This document shows, one piece after another, positions 50,200 to 63,400 of a stretch of DNA of 64,000 nucleotides. Within the stretch, counting starts at the first letter, position 1; the number at the start of each line of letters is the position of its first letter. Under the pieces are notes generated by a model that was given only the letters and a program-made list of their open reading frames with translations, searched no databases and had not been told where the DNA came from. The stretch covers positions 3,348,001 to 3,412,000 of the forward strand of contig NC_088323.1 in assembly GCF_910592395.1 (NCBI RefSeq). The letters are read 5' to 3'. Position numbers and translations under genes: made by a program. The DNA is from Lineus longissimus. Its lineage: Eukaryota; Nemertea; Pilidiophora; Heteronemertea; Lineidae.

Positions 50200-51735
50200 T
50201 TGTCTGTCGTCCTCACCTCAGTGTCCGTCATCCTGTCCTCTGAAAGAATCTATGCAATAGCGTAGTGTCCGTCGTCCTCACCTCTGGTCGAGTCTATGCA
50301 ATAGCGCAGTGTCCGTCGTCCTCTCCTCTGGGTTAGTCTATGCAATAGCGCAGTGTCCGTCGTCCTCTCCTCTGGGTTAGTCTATGCAATAGCGCAGTGT
50401 CCGTCGTCCTCTCCTCTGGTCGAGTCTATGCAATAGCGCAGTGTCCGTCGTCCTCTCCTCTGGGTGAATCTATGCAATAGCGCAGTGTCCGTCGTCCTCT
50501 CCTCTGGTCGAGTCTTTGCAATAGCGCAGTGTCCGTCGTCTTCTCCTCTGGGTGAATCTATGCAATAGACTCTACTATTAAAGAGGACCCTCGCCAAATT
50601 TATTACTCCCCAAAGCTTTTTAATATCACGTGCACTTTATATAAATATTAGCATTGTATTATGTGCATTATGTATTATCTGTTTTGTGTATTATCTGTGT
50701 CATTGATGTATTTAATTTGTATATACTTCTCCTTTAAGGAGGTTTTATTAAATAAATAAATAAATAGCGCAGTGTCCGTCGCCCTCTCCTCTGGGTGAAT
50801 CTATGCAATAGCGCAGTGTCCGTCGTCCTCTCCTCTGGTCGAGTCTATGCAATAGATCAGTGTCCGTCGTCTTCTCCTCTGGGTGAATCTATGCAATAAA
50901 CCTTACTGAGTGGACCCTCGCTAAATTACTCACCAAAGCTTTTTGATATCACGTGCACTTTATATAAATATTAGCATTGTATTATGTGCATTATGTATTA
51001 TCTGTTTTGTGTATTATCTGTGTCATTGATGTATTTAATTTGTATATACTTCTCCTTTTAGGAGGTTTTATTAAATAAATGAATAAAATAAATAATTAAA
51101 TGAATAGCGCATTGTCCGTCGCCCTCTCCTCTGGGTTGTCTATGCAATAGCGCAGTGTCCGTCGTCCTCTCCCCTGGGTTGTCTATGCAATAGCGCAGTG
51201 TCCGTCGTCCTCTCCTCTGGGTTAGTCTATGCAATAGCGCAGTGTCCGTCGTCCTCTCCTCTGGGTTAGTCTATGCAATAGCGCAGTGTCCGTCGTCCTC
51301 TCCTCTGGGTGAATCTATGCAATAGCGCAGTGTCCGTCGCCCTCTCCTCTGGGTTAGTCTATGCAATAGCGCAGTGTCCGTCGTCCTCTCCTCTGGGTTG
51401 TCTATGCAATAGCGCAGTGTCCGTCGTCCTCTCCCCTGGGTTGTCTATGCAATAGCGCAGTGTCCGTCGTCCTCTCCTCTGGGTTAGTCTATGCAATAGC
51501 GCAGTGTCCGTCGTCCTCTCCTCTGGGTTAGTCTATGCAATAGCGCAGTGTCCGTCGTCCTCTCCTCTGGGTTAGTCTATGCAATAGCGCTGTGTCCGTC
51601 GTCCTCTCCTCTGGGTGAATCTATGCAATAGCGCAGTGTCCGTCGTCCTCTCCTCTGGTCGAGTCTATGCAATACCGCAGTGTCCGTCGTCCTCTCCTCT
51701 GTGTGAGTCTATGCGATAGCGTAGTGTTCATAGCG
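50200..51735 (+). repeat. 44-bp minisatellite array with two embedded AT-rich spacers
   Basis: Tandem units of about 44 bp with core GCGCAGTGTCCGTCGTCCTC followed by TCCTCTGG and a short variable GTCGAG/GTTAG/GTGAAT segment. The array is split into three blocks (50200-50570, 50765-50896, 51104-51735). The two related ~200-bp spacers between them contain ATTATGTGCATTATGTATTA and end in (AAAT)n. Reading frames across the array come from the repeat and are not genes. Confidence 0.92.
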
Positions 51736-52680
51736 GGGCATAGACACTACTCTCAACTTCTCTCTGTCTTTTAGCAATTCTTTCCTGGTCATTTAGCTCC
51801 AGTCCTACGGACCTCGCCTCTGCCTCAGTGGGCCATCTCCAGATCGTGCGTGGTCTACCACCTCCGCTTTTTCTCTTGGGAAGCCATTTCAAGGAGTCAC
51901 GGTTACACGTGATGCTCTTCGGTCTGTGCAGAGTGTGAAACATCTAGTTTCACTTCCGTCTGGTAACTGGCGTCTCCATTAGATTCTGACCAGTTCGCCA
52001 GGTAATCTCGTCTTCCCAGCGTTGTCGGAGATGTTTTTTTCAGGCGCTTTTCAGTGAAAGTTTGGAGCTTGTTTGTGAACGCTTTCTTGGTGCTTCTCCA
52101 CTTGTCACAGAAATATAGGAGAACTGTCTTCACGTTTGGATTGAATAATTGCGGTTTTGTTTGGCTACTTGACTACTCTGGGTGTCCAAATAAGCCTGAG
52201 GATCTTGAAAGCTCATGTCGCCTTACCAATTCTTACTGCGATGTCTTGATTTGTTCCACCATCCTTGTTCGCAGTGGTTCCACACCATCCTTCGCTTGTT
52301 CACAATGCTTCCAAGGTTGGGGAGCTGTATTGTCCACTTCCTCAGGTCCTCTTCTTTGAGGGATAATTAACGTAGTGGGCTAGGATCTTCCACTAGGATT
52401 CACGTTCAATGATATCAAAAGCCTTTTCGAAATCGACAAATGTCACACGTACAATGTTTAGTGTGCCACTTCAACGATTAAACAATGATGCAATTTGGTC
52501 GACCGGAATAGGTCTTTTTTCGAAAACCTGCTTGTTGTTCATCGCGTTGATTGTGGTCTTCTTTGGCTTTGTCCTTTTTTAGCGAAATTCTGTTTGAGAC
52601 TTTCCCTGGAGTTGAGAGAAGTCTGATGCTTCGCCAGTCCTTTTTTTCAGATTCCTTCTTTTTTCAGATTTTTTTAATAG
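51736..52680 (-). mobile_element. Broken non-LTR retrotransposon (reverse transcriptase remnant)
   Basis: The minus strand carries RT pieces in order: RSIRLLSTPGKV (52601-52640), FVDFEKAFDIIE (52400-52440), then a C-terminal DSLKWLPKRKSGGGRPRTIW region (51780-51890) ending at the minisatellite. The YxDD-containing middle is missing and frames change, so it is dead. The GRPR...W ending is common in RTE-like LINEs; clade assignment is tentative. Confidence 0.7.
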
Positions 52681-52689
52681 TTTGATCAG

Positions 52690-52981
52690 ATGGTCATGCT
52701 TTCCAGTCAATCAGAGTGGAGAACACTACGAACGCCAAGTCAGGGGATTCGCCTTTTCAGGATCGAAGACAATATTAACCCAGAAGGTAAGAATCACGTT
52801 GAACCATTTGTCTGACAGCTATTGTATGAATGAAATAAAATATTTCTTTCAGGTCAGAGTACATGTTGCTGTATCGTACGATGCAAGCTATGGAGTAACA
52901 AAAAATATTCTAGCTAGCAGCGTTCGTGAAATGATGCAAAAAAGGTTTTCACGAAAATCCAGCTTTATGGTACTGAAATGA
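52690..52981 (+). other. Candidate two-exon coding fragment, unrecognised
   Basis: A donor at 52789 (CAGAAG then GTAAGA) and an acceptor tract ending in AG near 52854 would join an upstream open segment to VRVHVAVSYDASYGVTKN, ending TGA at 52981. Splice sites and frame agree, but it matches nothing I know and has no visible start. It could be chance or a retroelement remnant. Confidence 0.2.
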
Positions 52982-53949
52982 GGTTACAAGATTATCAAAA
53001 CTGCTGAACAGTGCAGTGCCAGTTTATGAAAATCATACCAGTTAAAAAAGGAAACACTCTGCCAACAGTTACAGAGAAACATTGACATACTGGAAGTCAA
53101 CAAACAGCCCACTAAGAGGTGAAGAGCCTAGCATGAAAGACAGCACTAAGACATTCTCCAGAATGAACCAATGAGTTATACACAAATAACGGTCAAATTG
53201 CAATTCGACCTCTGTAACTTGGTAATTGGTGGTTTCGGTACGTATAGTTGTGCATGACATTTTATCATCCTCCTCCCTTTCGTGGTGTGAGACAAGATTT
53301 CGGCTGTAACAATAACACTGACGTGAAAATTCGTCTCCGGCCTGTAGGCATGGTCGTGATATAATTGGCCCCCAGCAACGCAACGCATCTCGTTGGTTGG
53401 CAACGAGTGACATCACGTGGTGTGGGCCCAGATACTTGGACAGTGAACGAAAAACTGCCTTTTCAGCCCGCTTGGTGATAGACCAATTGGGCTTATGCTG
53501 TGCTCGAGGTGGTTAGTGGTGGTCTGTGATGCGTCCGTCCGTCTGTCTGTGCCACCGTCCGTAAACTTTTTGCCTTGTCCGTGCTCTACTGTCTTCATTT
53601 TTTGACGGATCAAAACGGATCATTTTCAATGATCTAGGCCAAGTTCGATTTTTGAGCGCAATTCGATTACTAATATGGCCACCGAGGGGCTTTTTGTAAA
53701 AAACTAAAAATAGCTGTTTGTTACTCCTGCTAAGAGCTAGGGAACTTCATTTTCTATCACAGGTACAGCTATTGAGGATACGTCATATATATATAATACG
53801 GGTTTTTGATTTGGCCTTGTTTTAAGGGAAAATTTGGTCAAATGATGAAAAATGGCCGATTCCTTATTGGTGTCTTGTCAGCGCGTTGTTACGAAACTTT
53901 GCCTCATGTTATTTTGTGAAACTTATTCCTATAAAGTATCTTATTTGGT
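52982..53949. other. Intergenic, downstream of the GPCR
   Basis: No supported gene. A GTCCGTCCGTCTGTCTGTG-like simple repeat lies near 53528. The GPCR 3' UTR should lie here, but no clear AATAAA on the minus strand was found close to the stop. Confidence 0.35.
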
Positions 53950-54936
53950 CTATTTCACGACCTTGCTGAACATTGCTTTGACATCATTGCGAAATTTCCG
54001 ACACCCTAAACAATATGTGTAAAAGTTCACTGAAGGATTTAGCACGAGAAGCAAGACTTCAACCTCGTAGGTTACCTGACGTATCATAGCCATTCTTGGG
54101 GACAAGACCTGGTTTGGGTTCCATATCAACTGATCAAGCGTCCATGGTATATTGGTCACAAAAAACACAGACGTCACTAATAGCAACAGGACGGTAATGT
54201 GACTATCTTTCGGCTTACCACCGGAAGTAGCCATCATAGAGCCTCGTTTTCGTATCTTTTCCTGTATGAGTGTTGCAATGATGGACATATTGAATATCAA
54301 AATTAGACAAAATGGCGTAGTGAATAATCCAAATGATTGGATGAGGTGTATGGTGCCGTGGAACCAAAGTGGAAATATATTTGGATCGAATCTGCAGATT
54401 TCCTTGAGGACCATGGCTCCTGGTTTGACGCTTCTGAAACTGTATGGAATTAAAATAGCAATACCCGAAATATAAATACAGACGAGACAGATTCGACAAC
54501 GTTTCATTGTACACCACGACGCCACCTTTAGGGGATAACGTACTGCAAGGAAACGGTCAAATGTCATGGCCGTTGTCGTCCAATTTGATAAGCCGTACAC
54601 CCCGGTGAAAAAAGCCATAATGGGACAGACGTATTTACCGGATTTGAAAAGCATGTAGCCAGGATGATAGAAGACCATTGTTCTGATAATGATGTGACCG
54701 AGGCTGCAGCTGTCGCAGATTGCCAGCGTCCTCATGAAGAAGCATGTCGTCTGCTTAGCGTATTGAGGCTGCTTCAGGACCAAGTAGATAAGGAGGTTTC
54801 CAATCAGACCCCCGACAATGACAGCGGGTGGGAAGACTTTATTCAGTATAAACAGAATGATTGAAGATATCCGTGTGTCTTGTTCAGAAAGCGCTTCGGC
54901 CGTCTGTATAAGCGATGTTGTTATGGTTGTTGCCAT
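53950..54936 (-). CDS. Rhodopsin-like (class A) G protein-coupled receptor, intronless
   Basis: A single-exon gene, 328 residues from ATG 54936; the GTG at 54948 in the same frame is not credible as a start. Seven hydrophobic segments. TM1 has GGLIGNLLIYLVL. TM2 has LAICDS. The TM3/ICL2 border reads TFDRFLAVRYPL, so the usual DRY is DRF. The TM3 cysteine (YVCPIM) can pair with EL2 (EICRFD). TM6 has TNIPWTLDQ in place of CWxP. TM7 has NPSVNFYTYC. The pattern is nearest to peptide receptors of the FMRFamide/TRH-like type that are expanded in many marine invertebrates. The ligand is unknown. The short C-tail (KMFSKVVK-like) is normal for this group. Confidence 0.88.
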   Translation of the reverse strand: MATTITTSLIQTAEALSEQDTRISSIILFILNKVFPPAVIVGGLIGNLLIYLVLKQPQYAKQTTCFFMRTLAICDSCSLGHIIIRTMVFYHPGYMLFKSGKYVCPIMAFFTGVYGLSNWTTTAMTFDRFLAVRYPLKVASWCTMKRCRICLVCIYISGIAILIPYSFRSVKPGAMVLKEICRFDPNIFPLWFHGTIHLIQSFGLFTTPFCLILIFNMSIIATLIQEKIRKRGSMMATSGGKPKDSHITVLLLLVTSVFFVTNIPWTLDQLIWNPNQVLSPRMAMIRQVTYEVEVLLLVLNPSVNFYTYCLGCRKFRNDVKAMFSKVVK

Positions 54937-57438
54937 TTTCGTGTCCACTTGTTTCCTACAACACCAGCTGAGCTGTGTGATATCTGTTAGTCTTGAAAAG
55001 ACTTGGTTTAACTGATTGGGGGAAAGTGGGGTTTTATGCAGTTGGCATGATTACTAGCTCGTAGTATACCCTAGAATGTAGCCGGATATACAACAGTCGT
55101 TGTTGACCAGTTATTCAATTTAAACCGAAGTATGAGCAGTATATTTGTCCACGTTAACGCATGTCCGGGTTGACAAAAATACACCCAAAATCACTTATAT
55201 GCCGTTAGCGAATAGTTCCTTGTGTCGGCACATGTGCCAGCAAAATCAGACATTTGCAGAAGTTGCACGACGGTGCATACAGTGACACCTATGAAAAGTG
55301 AACATTATAGTAATAGAAGCGTTCACCGAATCGAGGTGTTCACGGTATGTGTGTTGGTGATTTGACAAGGAATTATTGATCAGTTCCAGCTCGCACTTCC
55401 TTTCGACACCTAACACTTTTAAAAGAAAGGTTTTTGAGCCTTTGGAAAACCGTTATAGGATTTTCAGCCAACACTACTATGCACTCCTTGTACAGCATGG
55501 AGGTTTTCAAGCAAAATGATCTACATTTCACCAAAAATCTGCTCTATGTGGTGCATTTTGGTGTTGGTTGAACCTTAAAAGGCTTTTCAAAATTTCAAAA
55601 ATCTATCATGAGACTACATAAAAAATGGCCTTGTTCGTCGTGTCACAGGTGTCAGACGCTATCTTTAAACTACCATTTGATCAAGATGCTTCCACGTTTC
55701 GTCCAGTTCCTAAAGTCAACTTAACCGTAGGTCAATGTCGACGTGTTAAGTGATGGTAGGTGTTCAGACGGCGAACCGTTTCTCTAAAAACCCTGCTCCT
55801 TGTGACACACTCTGCAATGAGCAGCGCTCATCGCATCCGACGTTCGTGGCTGGAACTCTTTTCATTTGTATAAGGTCAGTAGATACATCCACACTGTGCA
55901 AGTGAGCACAAGATTGGTCAAAGTTTCCGTAGTCCGATTGGTTCACTCGTCATCGTACATAGGGTCCGGTGTAGAAGTTTGAAATGTTCTAGCCAAGGAT
56001 AAAATGTCAAGGGAACAAGTTATTCTATTCAGCGCTTTAATCTCTTGAGGAATTGACAGGCATTGCCTCTATAGAACAATACCATAATCCGCCGGAAGAC
56101 AATAGGACTGGACACTTTTTCCAGGGAGACATTTTCTACTTCTACACCGTCAGGTACTCCGAGGACCAAATTGATATAGTATCCATTCAAAAAGACCCTG
56201 ATAAGGGCAAGAAATGAACAGTTCCCACTGACCTTGAAAAATAACACAGCGAGAGTATATTTGTGATTAAGCCAAGATCCTGTTTGATTACTTCACGAAC
56301 CTGCAACTTTCCGTACTGTTCATCCGTGATTTACTATAGATAATTAATAAGACCGCAGGTTCAAGTCACAGCAAGGAGGTTTTTGTTAACTAATTGAAAA
56401 TAAAAATTTGATTACCGTAATAGCTGACATTAGATTTCCAATGTGTATTTCTCGCCTCATGTAAAATGATATGTGATCGCTTCAGCTTTTTTTCTCTATA
56501 TATTGCCTCCTAAATATATGTGGCTATCTTTGTATACGTGATTTATTTTAGTGCGACTATATATTTAACTCATGATGCACGGTCGTCATTTGGATTAAAT
56601 TTGATGACTTATAAATCTGATTCATATCTGATCAGAATTTAGAAAATCATTTTGCCGTTAACATAATTTACTGTAAAGCACAGTGATGTATTCACCACTG
56701 GAAATGAAACATTTGAAACTAGAAATGGCAGAAAATCAGAATATGATGATTATAATGTACTCCATGTCGTAGACTAGGCAGGTTTCGCGTTTTGAATTTT
56801 GGAAATGCATGGTAGACCATATAGTCATTTGTTGCATCTAATTCTGTGTATGTGATTAAGTTCTTTATATATACCACGCAAAATTGGCCTGTGAACGGAT
56901 CTATATCGATCCATGGCTGGTCCCTTCCTTGATGTGTCACTTTCCACGGCTAACGAGAGTGACATCTGTCTGTGTTTGTTCTTCGGATTGTCCTTTTTCT
57001 TGACCAAATGCCGGTGTAATGTTTTTGAGTGTTTCTGTTTTTGAGTGTTTCCCCTCATTGTTTGGGAACGCTCAAAAATAGATTGACAAGTTTTTCTGTG
57101 TATCCCCCCTATTGAAAAGTCATGGTCTCTCTAGCTGCCTATTGTTTGGAAACACTGACACATGGGAAACAACCACAGATGTTACACCGGCCAATACAAG
57201 GCTGAGGAGGCCTGTCTCTCCCGTATGGACTCGTCTCAAATTAAATGTCGATTAAAAACGGACACAATATGTTTTTTATGTTGCTACTTGAATTTATTAG
57301 TCATTGCCAGAACATATGATAGAGACCGGAGATAATCATTTCTTTTGGAAATCTTATCTTCGTATTTTTTTGTATTTTCTCTTTGCAATGAGATTGGCAA
57401 AGATTGAGAACGTCTACAGAAATCTGAAATTGCCTTGT
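54937..57438. other. Intergenic region between GPCR and mucin-like gene
   Basis: No exon or family motif supported. It contains the GPCR upstream region and the mucin 3' UTR. A reverse-strand AATAAA at 57293-57298 is a plausible poly(A) signal, 141 bases after the mucin stop. Confidence 0.45.
57293..57298 (-). terminator. Candidate poly(A) signal of the mucin-like gene
   Basis: Reverse-strand AATAAA shortly beyond the cystine-knot exon. Confidence 0.45.
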
Positions 57439-60400
57439 CTAATTGAATATCGACCTCTTAATTTTACTGAGTGTCTTTGTGAGTTTGGGCTGCTTGACAT
57501 TCTGTTTGACTTGCTTCTGCACGTTTTCGCACTTGGAGCAGCCGCACGCCGTTATCGCAGTGTACGTGTGAGTCTTGGTAGATCCACCTAAAAGGAAAGA
57601 AATACACATGAAAGCGTGTTGTCTTCGCATGAGTATCTGCATTTAAGGGTACATAGGTACATGTAATACATGAATAGAATTTACTATTTCTGATAACAAA
57701 ATGCCGAAGTTGTAGTTATTAAGCAACTGAGCAGGATAAAAATTGGCAGGTTCTTCTTTTTCCTGATGAAGTAGGCTAACGACAGCCTTGGTTAAAATCT
57801 GTTTTCAGTAAACGTTCCCAAATTATATAAAACTCATTATGTCAAAATTACAATCCTTTGAACGCTGATGAGGGTGCTGAATAAGGGATGAAAGTGGCAA
57901 TTTCTATCAAAAATTGGTGAAATCTGGGCTCTATTTTTTTTTAGTAATTTCAGTTTTTTGCTAATAAATATTATCAAGCAATTTCAAGGGGCACAGGAAA
58001 TTTTCAAGGGACACACTGTTTAGCTGGGCAGACGCCGGAGACTAAAAAAGAGGGGTTGCCCTGTTAAGAAGTAGGGGTTGAGTCAATTTAACAAAAATTA
58101 GTGGCAACGTTAGAGGGGCTTCTCTCAATCTACCACACTTGTGCTATTTCCCACTTCTACTGACCTACGCATTTCAGTGTGATACTCTTTTTCTCGGTCA
58201 CTGATGGCTGGCAACATTCGCACTTGTTCTTCATGAGGGTTGGGCTATTCGCGTCAAACACGGCAGTTGTTGGGCAGCTCCCAGAACACTGAGAGAGCTC
58301 GATCGATTCAGTTGACTGACAGTCGCCAATAGTCACTGGCACCTTCACCTTCGACGGCTGACAGGTTGATACTGAAAAGAGAAATTCGCATGTTGATAGA
58401 GCCATTCTTTGCCAAATTAAGAAGTGGTCCCTTGGTGACAAGTATTTGACAAACTATCACGTGTCCTCATTATGCTCGAATATGGTCCGGACAACTGCTC
58501 GTCTGCACGAAAATCGCTAACATGTTGCTGGCGGATGGTATAATACAGTTTGCCAAAACACGATGTCTGCAATGAATGAAGTTGGTCAATTTGCATTTAC
58601 CCGTGTGTGAAAATTTAATTAGCAACATATTAGGTAATTATGTAGCCTAACCTCCGGGTCTAGTGTGTATGAGATAAAGGCTATGGCCAATATGTCAGTG
58701 TGAAGAAGTACTAGCAGTCTTCGCTGTACCTACATTTTCCATTGGCCTCATCGTTGCTTTGTCTATGTGTTCGAAATTTAATAACATGACATTTAAAGAG
58801 TGAAGAATGGCACAAAATGTTCTGTCAAAACATGAATGATTGAAAACTTACCACACTCTGGGCAACATTGTCCTTTCACAACCTTTAGGATACCCTGAAA
58901 ATATTAAGAAAATAATCAGGTTGGTGGGCTGGAGGAGTCCAGGAGAAAAATATTTCCAAAAGCATAATTTCCGGGAGATTTCCGGTAACTTTTGTAGTAT
59001 TGTCCAAACCCTAAAAGTTGTCATCCCCAATTGTATTGTGTCGGATTAAGGTAAACTTTTTGAGAGATTGAAGAGATTCTACTCCTCAGAATATAAAAGT
59101 GCCTTTCAGTATCCATTCGTTGATGGACAGATCTTTCTATCACTCTGAGCCTAACATAATCCCTCACGACAATACCTTTATACAACATTGAAATATTGGC
59201 GACAATATCATGACTATTGTGCGAAATTTCTCACGTACCCCTTTAGCCTTGCATGACGCGAATGTATCCGGACACTCTGGTTTAGTACACTGTACGCTGT
59301 AATCCTCGTCACAAGTACATTCACCGCAGAGCTCGCCACCCTTGTAGTCAGGTAACTTCCATTTCTCACCGACCTGAAAGAGAAATAGAGACATAAAAAA
59401 GGCACAAGAAGCAGGGAAGAAGATTAGCGTAGATAATAAAGAAAATAGTCATTCGTCGCTGCTATAGCGCCACTATAATATAATGTACTATAAAATCTTA
59501 CTGACATCAAATGCAAGACTCCCTTTTCCATTCATTGGTAAACGGCAACAGCGAAACTACATACGTCCCTTGCGGTTATTTGGTTATTTGGTGTCTTTTG
59601 ATAATAGTCCCACTTCAACTTTCTATCCACTGTGCTTGCTGGTGTTACCAAATAACCAGTGGTTAAGCCACGGTAGCACGAAAAAGGATATCATTTAAAT
59701 ATCTAGCAATAGCATAAGTTAATAGAAGAATGGTCATCAATATTTACTGATTGTGGTTGTTACAGCCCAACATACCTTCCTCTCAGTTCCGTTGACCTTA
59801 CAGTAACCGACAGTTGACGTTGATACGGTTGGTGAAGATGTGGTAGTCTCTGTTCCAGTGGGTGTAGGTGTCTCCACTGAAAGAAAAGATTTGAATGAAT
59901 TTATTTTTGCTTTTTTTCAACAACCGGGACAATTTATAAGTGACATAGGGACAAATCTGCCATCCTTACTGAAGTCACGAACCTATCAGTGGCATTGGAC
60001 CAACCACTAGCCCGGTGCCACTTACTAATCTGTTGTATAGGGGACAATTGCAATCTCCTACCCTTACTGGAGTCACAAACCAATCGGTATCACACACTGC
60101 CACTTCGACTACGAGATCATTGGGATAGGGACCATACGTCCACAGAGAGGCCAATGATGGCAAAGGGCTACCCGCGGCATAAGGATCATTCTGCTACCAC
60201 TGGAACCACAAACTATTCAGAGGCATTGGTATTATTCTGCCATCCCGGGGCACACATTTATGTGACACGGGGACTATTCTGCCAGCCTCTGGCCACAAAC
60301 CAGTCAGTGGGATACGAATTATTAGGCCATTACCTGTTGCTGTTCCAGTTAGTGTTGGCGTAGACGGAGTTGGAGTTGTGGTTGGCGTGGGTGGTGTTAC

Positions 60401-63400
60401 AGTTGGTGTCTCTGTTTGAGTCACTGTTGGCGTAGATGGTGTTCTTGTTGGAGTCACTGATGGCGTAGATTGGGTAGATGGCGTTCCAGTTCCAGTGACT
60501 GATGGTGTAGATGGAGTTCCTGATGGGGTTCCTGCAAAATAATGCGCATTAATATCGGTAAGCTATACTCGATATTTACATTGAGAGGCCTCGAAAGGTT
60601 TGGAAACACTTTTGTTTTATCACCGTGCACAATATTCATTCAAGGATTTCAGTCAGAATTTTAGTATGATTGTGAACTTGCTCCATCTGTCCTTATACTC
60701 AAAATACTTAATCAAATTGTCATGAAAATATCATGATTTCAAAGTGTCAAACTTAAGGTTTTGATACCAATGCAGGAATGCATTTTGTGAATTTTCTCTC
60801 AGGGTGAAATTGGAAATCAGTGTTACCAGATGGTGTAACTATTGGTGTTCTGGTTAAAGTAATATATGGTGTTACTGATGGAGTAAAATATGGTGTTACT
60901 GATGGAGTTGCAGATTGTGTGACTGATGGGGTGGCTAATCGGGCTTCTGATGGAGTTATAGATTGGGTACCTGATGGAGTAACAGATGGTGTGACTGATG
61001 AAGTAACAGATGGTGTTTCTGATGGAGTAACAGACGGTGTTCCAGATGGAGTTATTGATGGTGTTCCTGATAGAGTAACCGATGGTGTTCCTGATTGAGT
61101 CACAGATGGTGTTAACGATGGAGTTGTTGATGGTGGAGTTATTGTAACTACTGTCGGAGGTGCAACTGATGTTGTAACAGTTGGTGTGGATACTTTCTCT
61201 GTAAATAATGGAATAGTAACTATGGAAGTGATAATGTAAAACCTGCAGTCTTTCAAGAATGCGGCAGAATCCACAATGTGTTTGTAATGAGGTATGCTGT
61301 ATACTAGTTTCTTTTTGTTTCTGAAGTCAGCGAATTTGATGATGGCGTGTCATCAGAGCTGGTATCGAGTTTTCCATTCATCATCATTTCACTGTTGTGG
61401 TGATGCATCATTAAGCCAAACTGTGTAATTTAATGGCATGTAATGAAAACTTACACTAGAGATGAAAAGACCTTAGCAAATGACTCTATTGGTTCCTGCT
61501 GCTAGCATTACTGCAACACAGTGCTTAACACTTGTAGTTCCTCATTCTCGGTCATTGGTTTTAGGTGTAAACATTCAGGGTTTGTTCTTTTTGATAATTA
61601 CGCATTGGTGGTTGATTGAAATAGACTTACCATCACAAACATGGACTGCCACTTTGATATTTTTGAACATTTCGTCACCGTCGTTTGGTGCAACAAGCAC
61701 AACTCGCACCTCTGTAGCCACGACTGGAACTTGTAGAACAATTTCTTTGGAGGTCGGTAGCTCAAACTGTTTCCCTGGCTGAAGAGCCTTAAACTCGCTG
61801 GAGCCTGGTGGCTTGTACTCAATATTGACAATCTTGGCATTGCCTTCTACCTTGATTGTTCTGATTGTAGTGGAGGGGTATTTGGTGCTTGTTACATCTA
61901 TTGTTATGGAGGGTTTGTTCTTGTCATCCCGAGGAACTGTATCAGTGCTCCATCCTTTGCCAGTGGGCCGAGAGTCTTTCGGGGTTGTACCGTCGAGATT
62001 GGTGCCTTTACCAGTAATTTGGCTATCTGGGACTCTGTTGGGATCTTTCATGATGTCCTTGAGCTGGGAACCATCTGAACACACATGTGGTGTAGTGGTT
62101 TGGACTGTCGGTGTTGGAGTTACTGATGATGTTCCTGTTTGAGTAGCTGTAGCTGTTGGAGTGGCAGTTCCTGTAGGGGTTGGAGTAACAGATGGTGTTC
62201 CAGATGGAGTCACTGATGGTGTTTCTGATGCTGTTACAGATGGAGTAACCGATGGTGTTTCTGATGGAGTAACCGATGGTGTTACCGATATAGTCACAGA
62301 TGGTGTTACCGATGGAGTCACAGATGGTGTTAATGATGGAGTCGTTGATGGTGGAGTTATTGTAACTTCTGTCGGAGGTGAAATTGTTGAAGAGAATGGT
62401 GTTCCTGTTGAAGTCGGTGTTCCTGTTGGTGTAGCAGTTCCTGATGGAGTTGGTGTGAAAGGTGTAACACTTGGTGTGGATACTTTCTCTGTAAATAATG
62501 GAATAATACTATGGAAGTGATTTTGTAAAACCTACCGTTTGTCTAGAATGCAGTAGAATTCACAATGTGTCGTTAATGAGGTATGCTGTATACTGGTTTC
62601 TTTTTGGTTTTTGAAGTCAACGAACTTGATGATGGCGTGTCATCAGAGCTGGTATCGAGTTTTGCATTCATCATCATTTCATTGTTGTGGTGATGCATCA
62701 TTGAGCCAGACTGTGTCGTTTAATTGCATGTAATGACTTTTTTAACACTGTAGATTGGTTCCTACCGCTATCATTACTGTAACATAGTGCTTAACACCTG
62801 TAGTTCCTCATTCTCAGTCATTGGTTTTAGGTGTAAACATTCAGGGTTTGTTCTTTTTGATAATTGTGTATTGGTGGTTGATTGAAATAGACTTACCATC
62901 ACAAACATGGACTGCCACTTTGATATTTTTGAACGTTTCGTCACCGTCGTTTGGTGCAACAAGCACAACTCGCACCTCTGTAGCCACGACTGGAACTTGT
63001 AGAACAATTTCTTTGGTGGTCGGTAGCTCAAACTGTTTCCCTGGCTGAAGAGCCTTAAACTCGCTGGCACCTGGTGGCTTGTACTCAATATTCACAATCT
63101 TGGCATTGCCTTCTACCTTGATTGTTCTGATTGTAGTGGAGGGGTATTTGGTGCTTGTTACATCTATTGTTATGGAGGGTTTGTTCTTGTCATCCCGAGG
63201 AACTGTATCAGTGCTCCATCCTTTGCCAGTGGGCCGAGAGTCTTTCGGGGTTGTACCGAAGAGATTGGTGCCTTTACCAGTAATTTGGCTATCTGGGACT
63301 CTGTTGGGATCTTTCATGATGTCCTTGAGCTGGGAACCATCTGAACACACATGTGGTGTGGTGGTTTGGACTGTCGGTGTTGGAGTTACTGATGGTGTTC

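Noticed and set aside
50382-50597. 71-codon minus-strand ORF
   Set aside because: Lies wholly inside the 44-bp array and only reflects its period.
50200-51735. CRISPR-like regular repeats
   Set aside because: The units are contiguous 44-bp tandem copies with no unique spacers, in an animal genome. It is a minisatellite.
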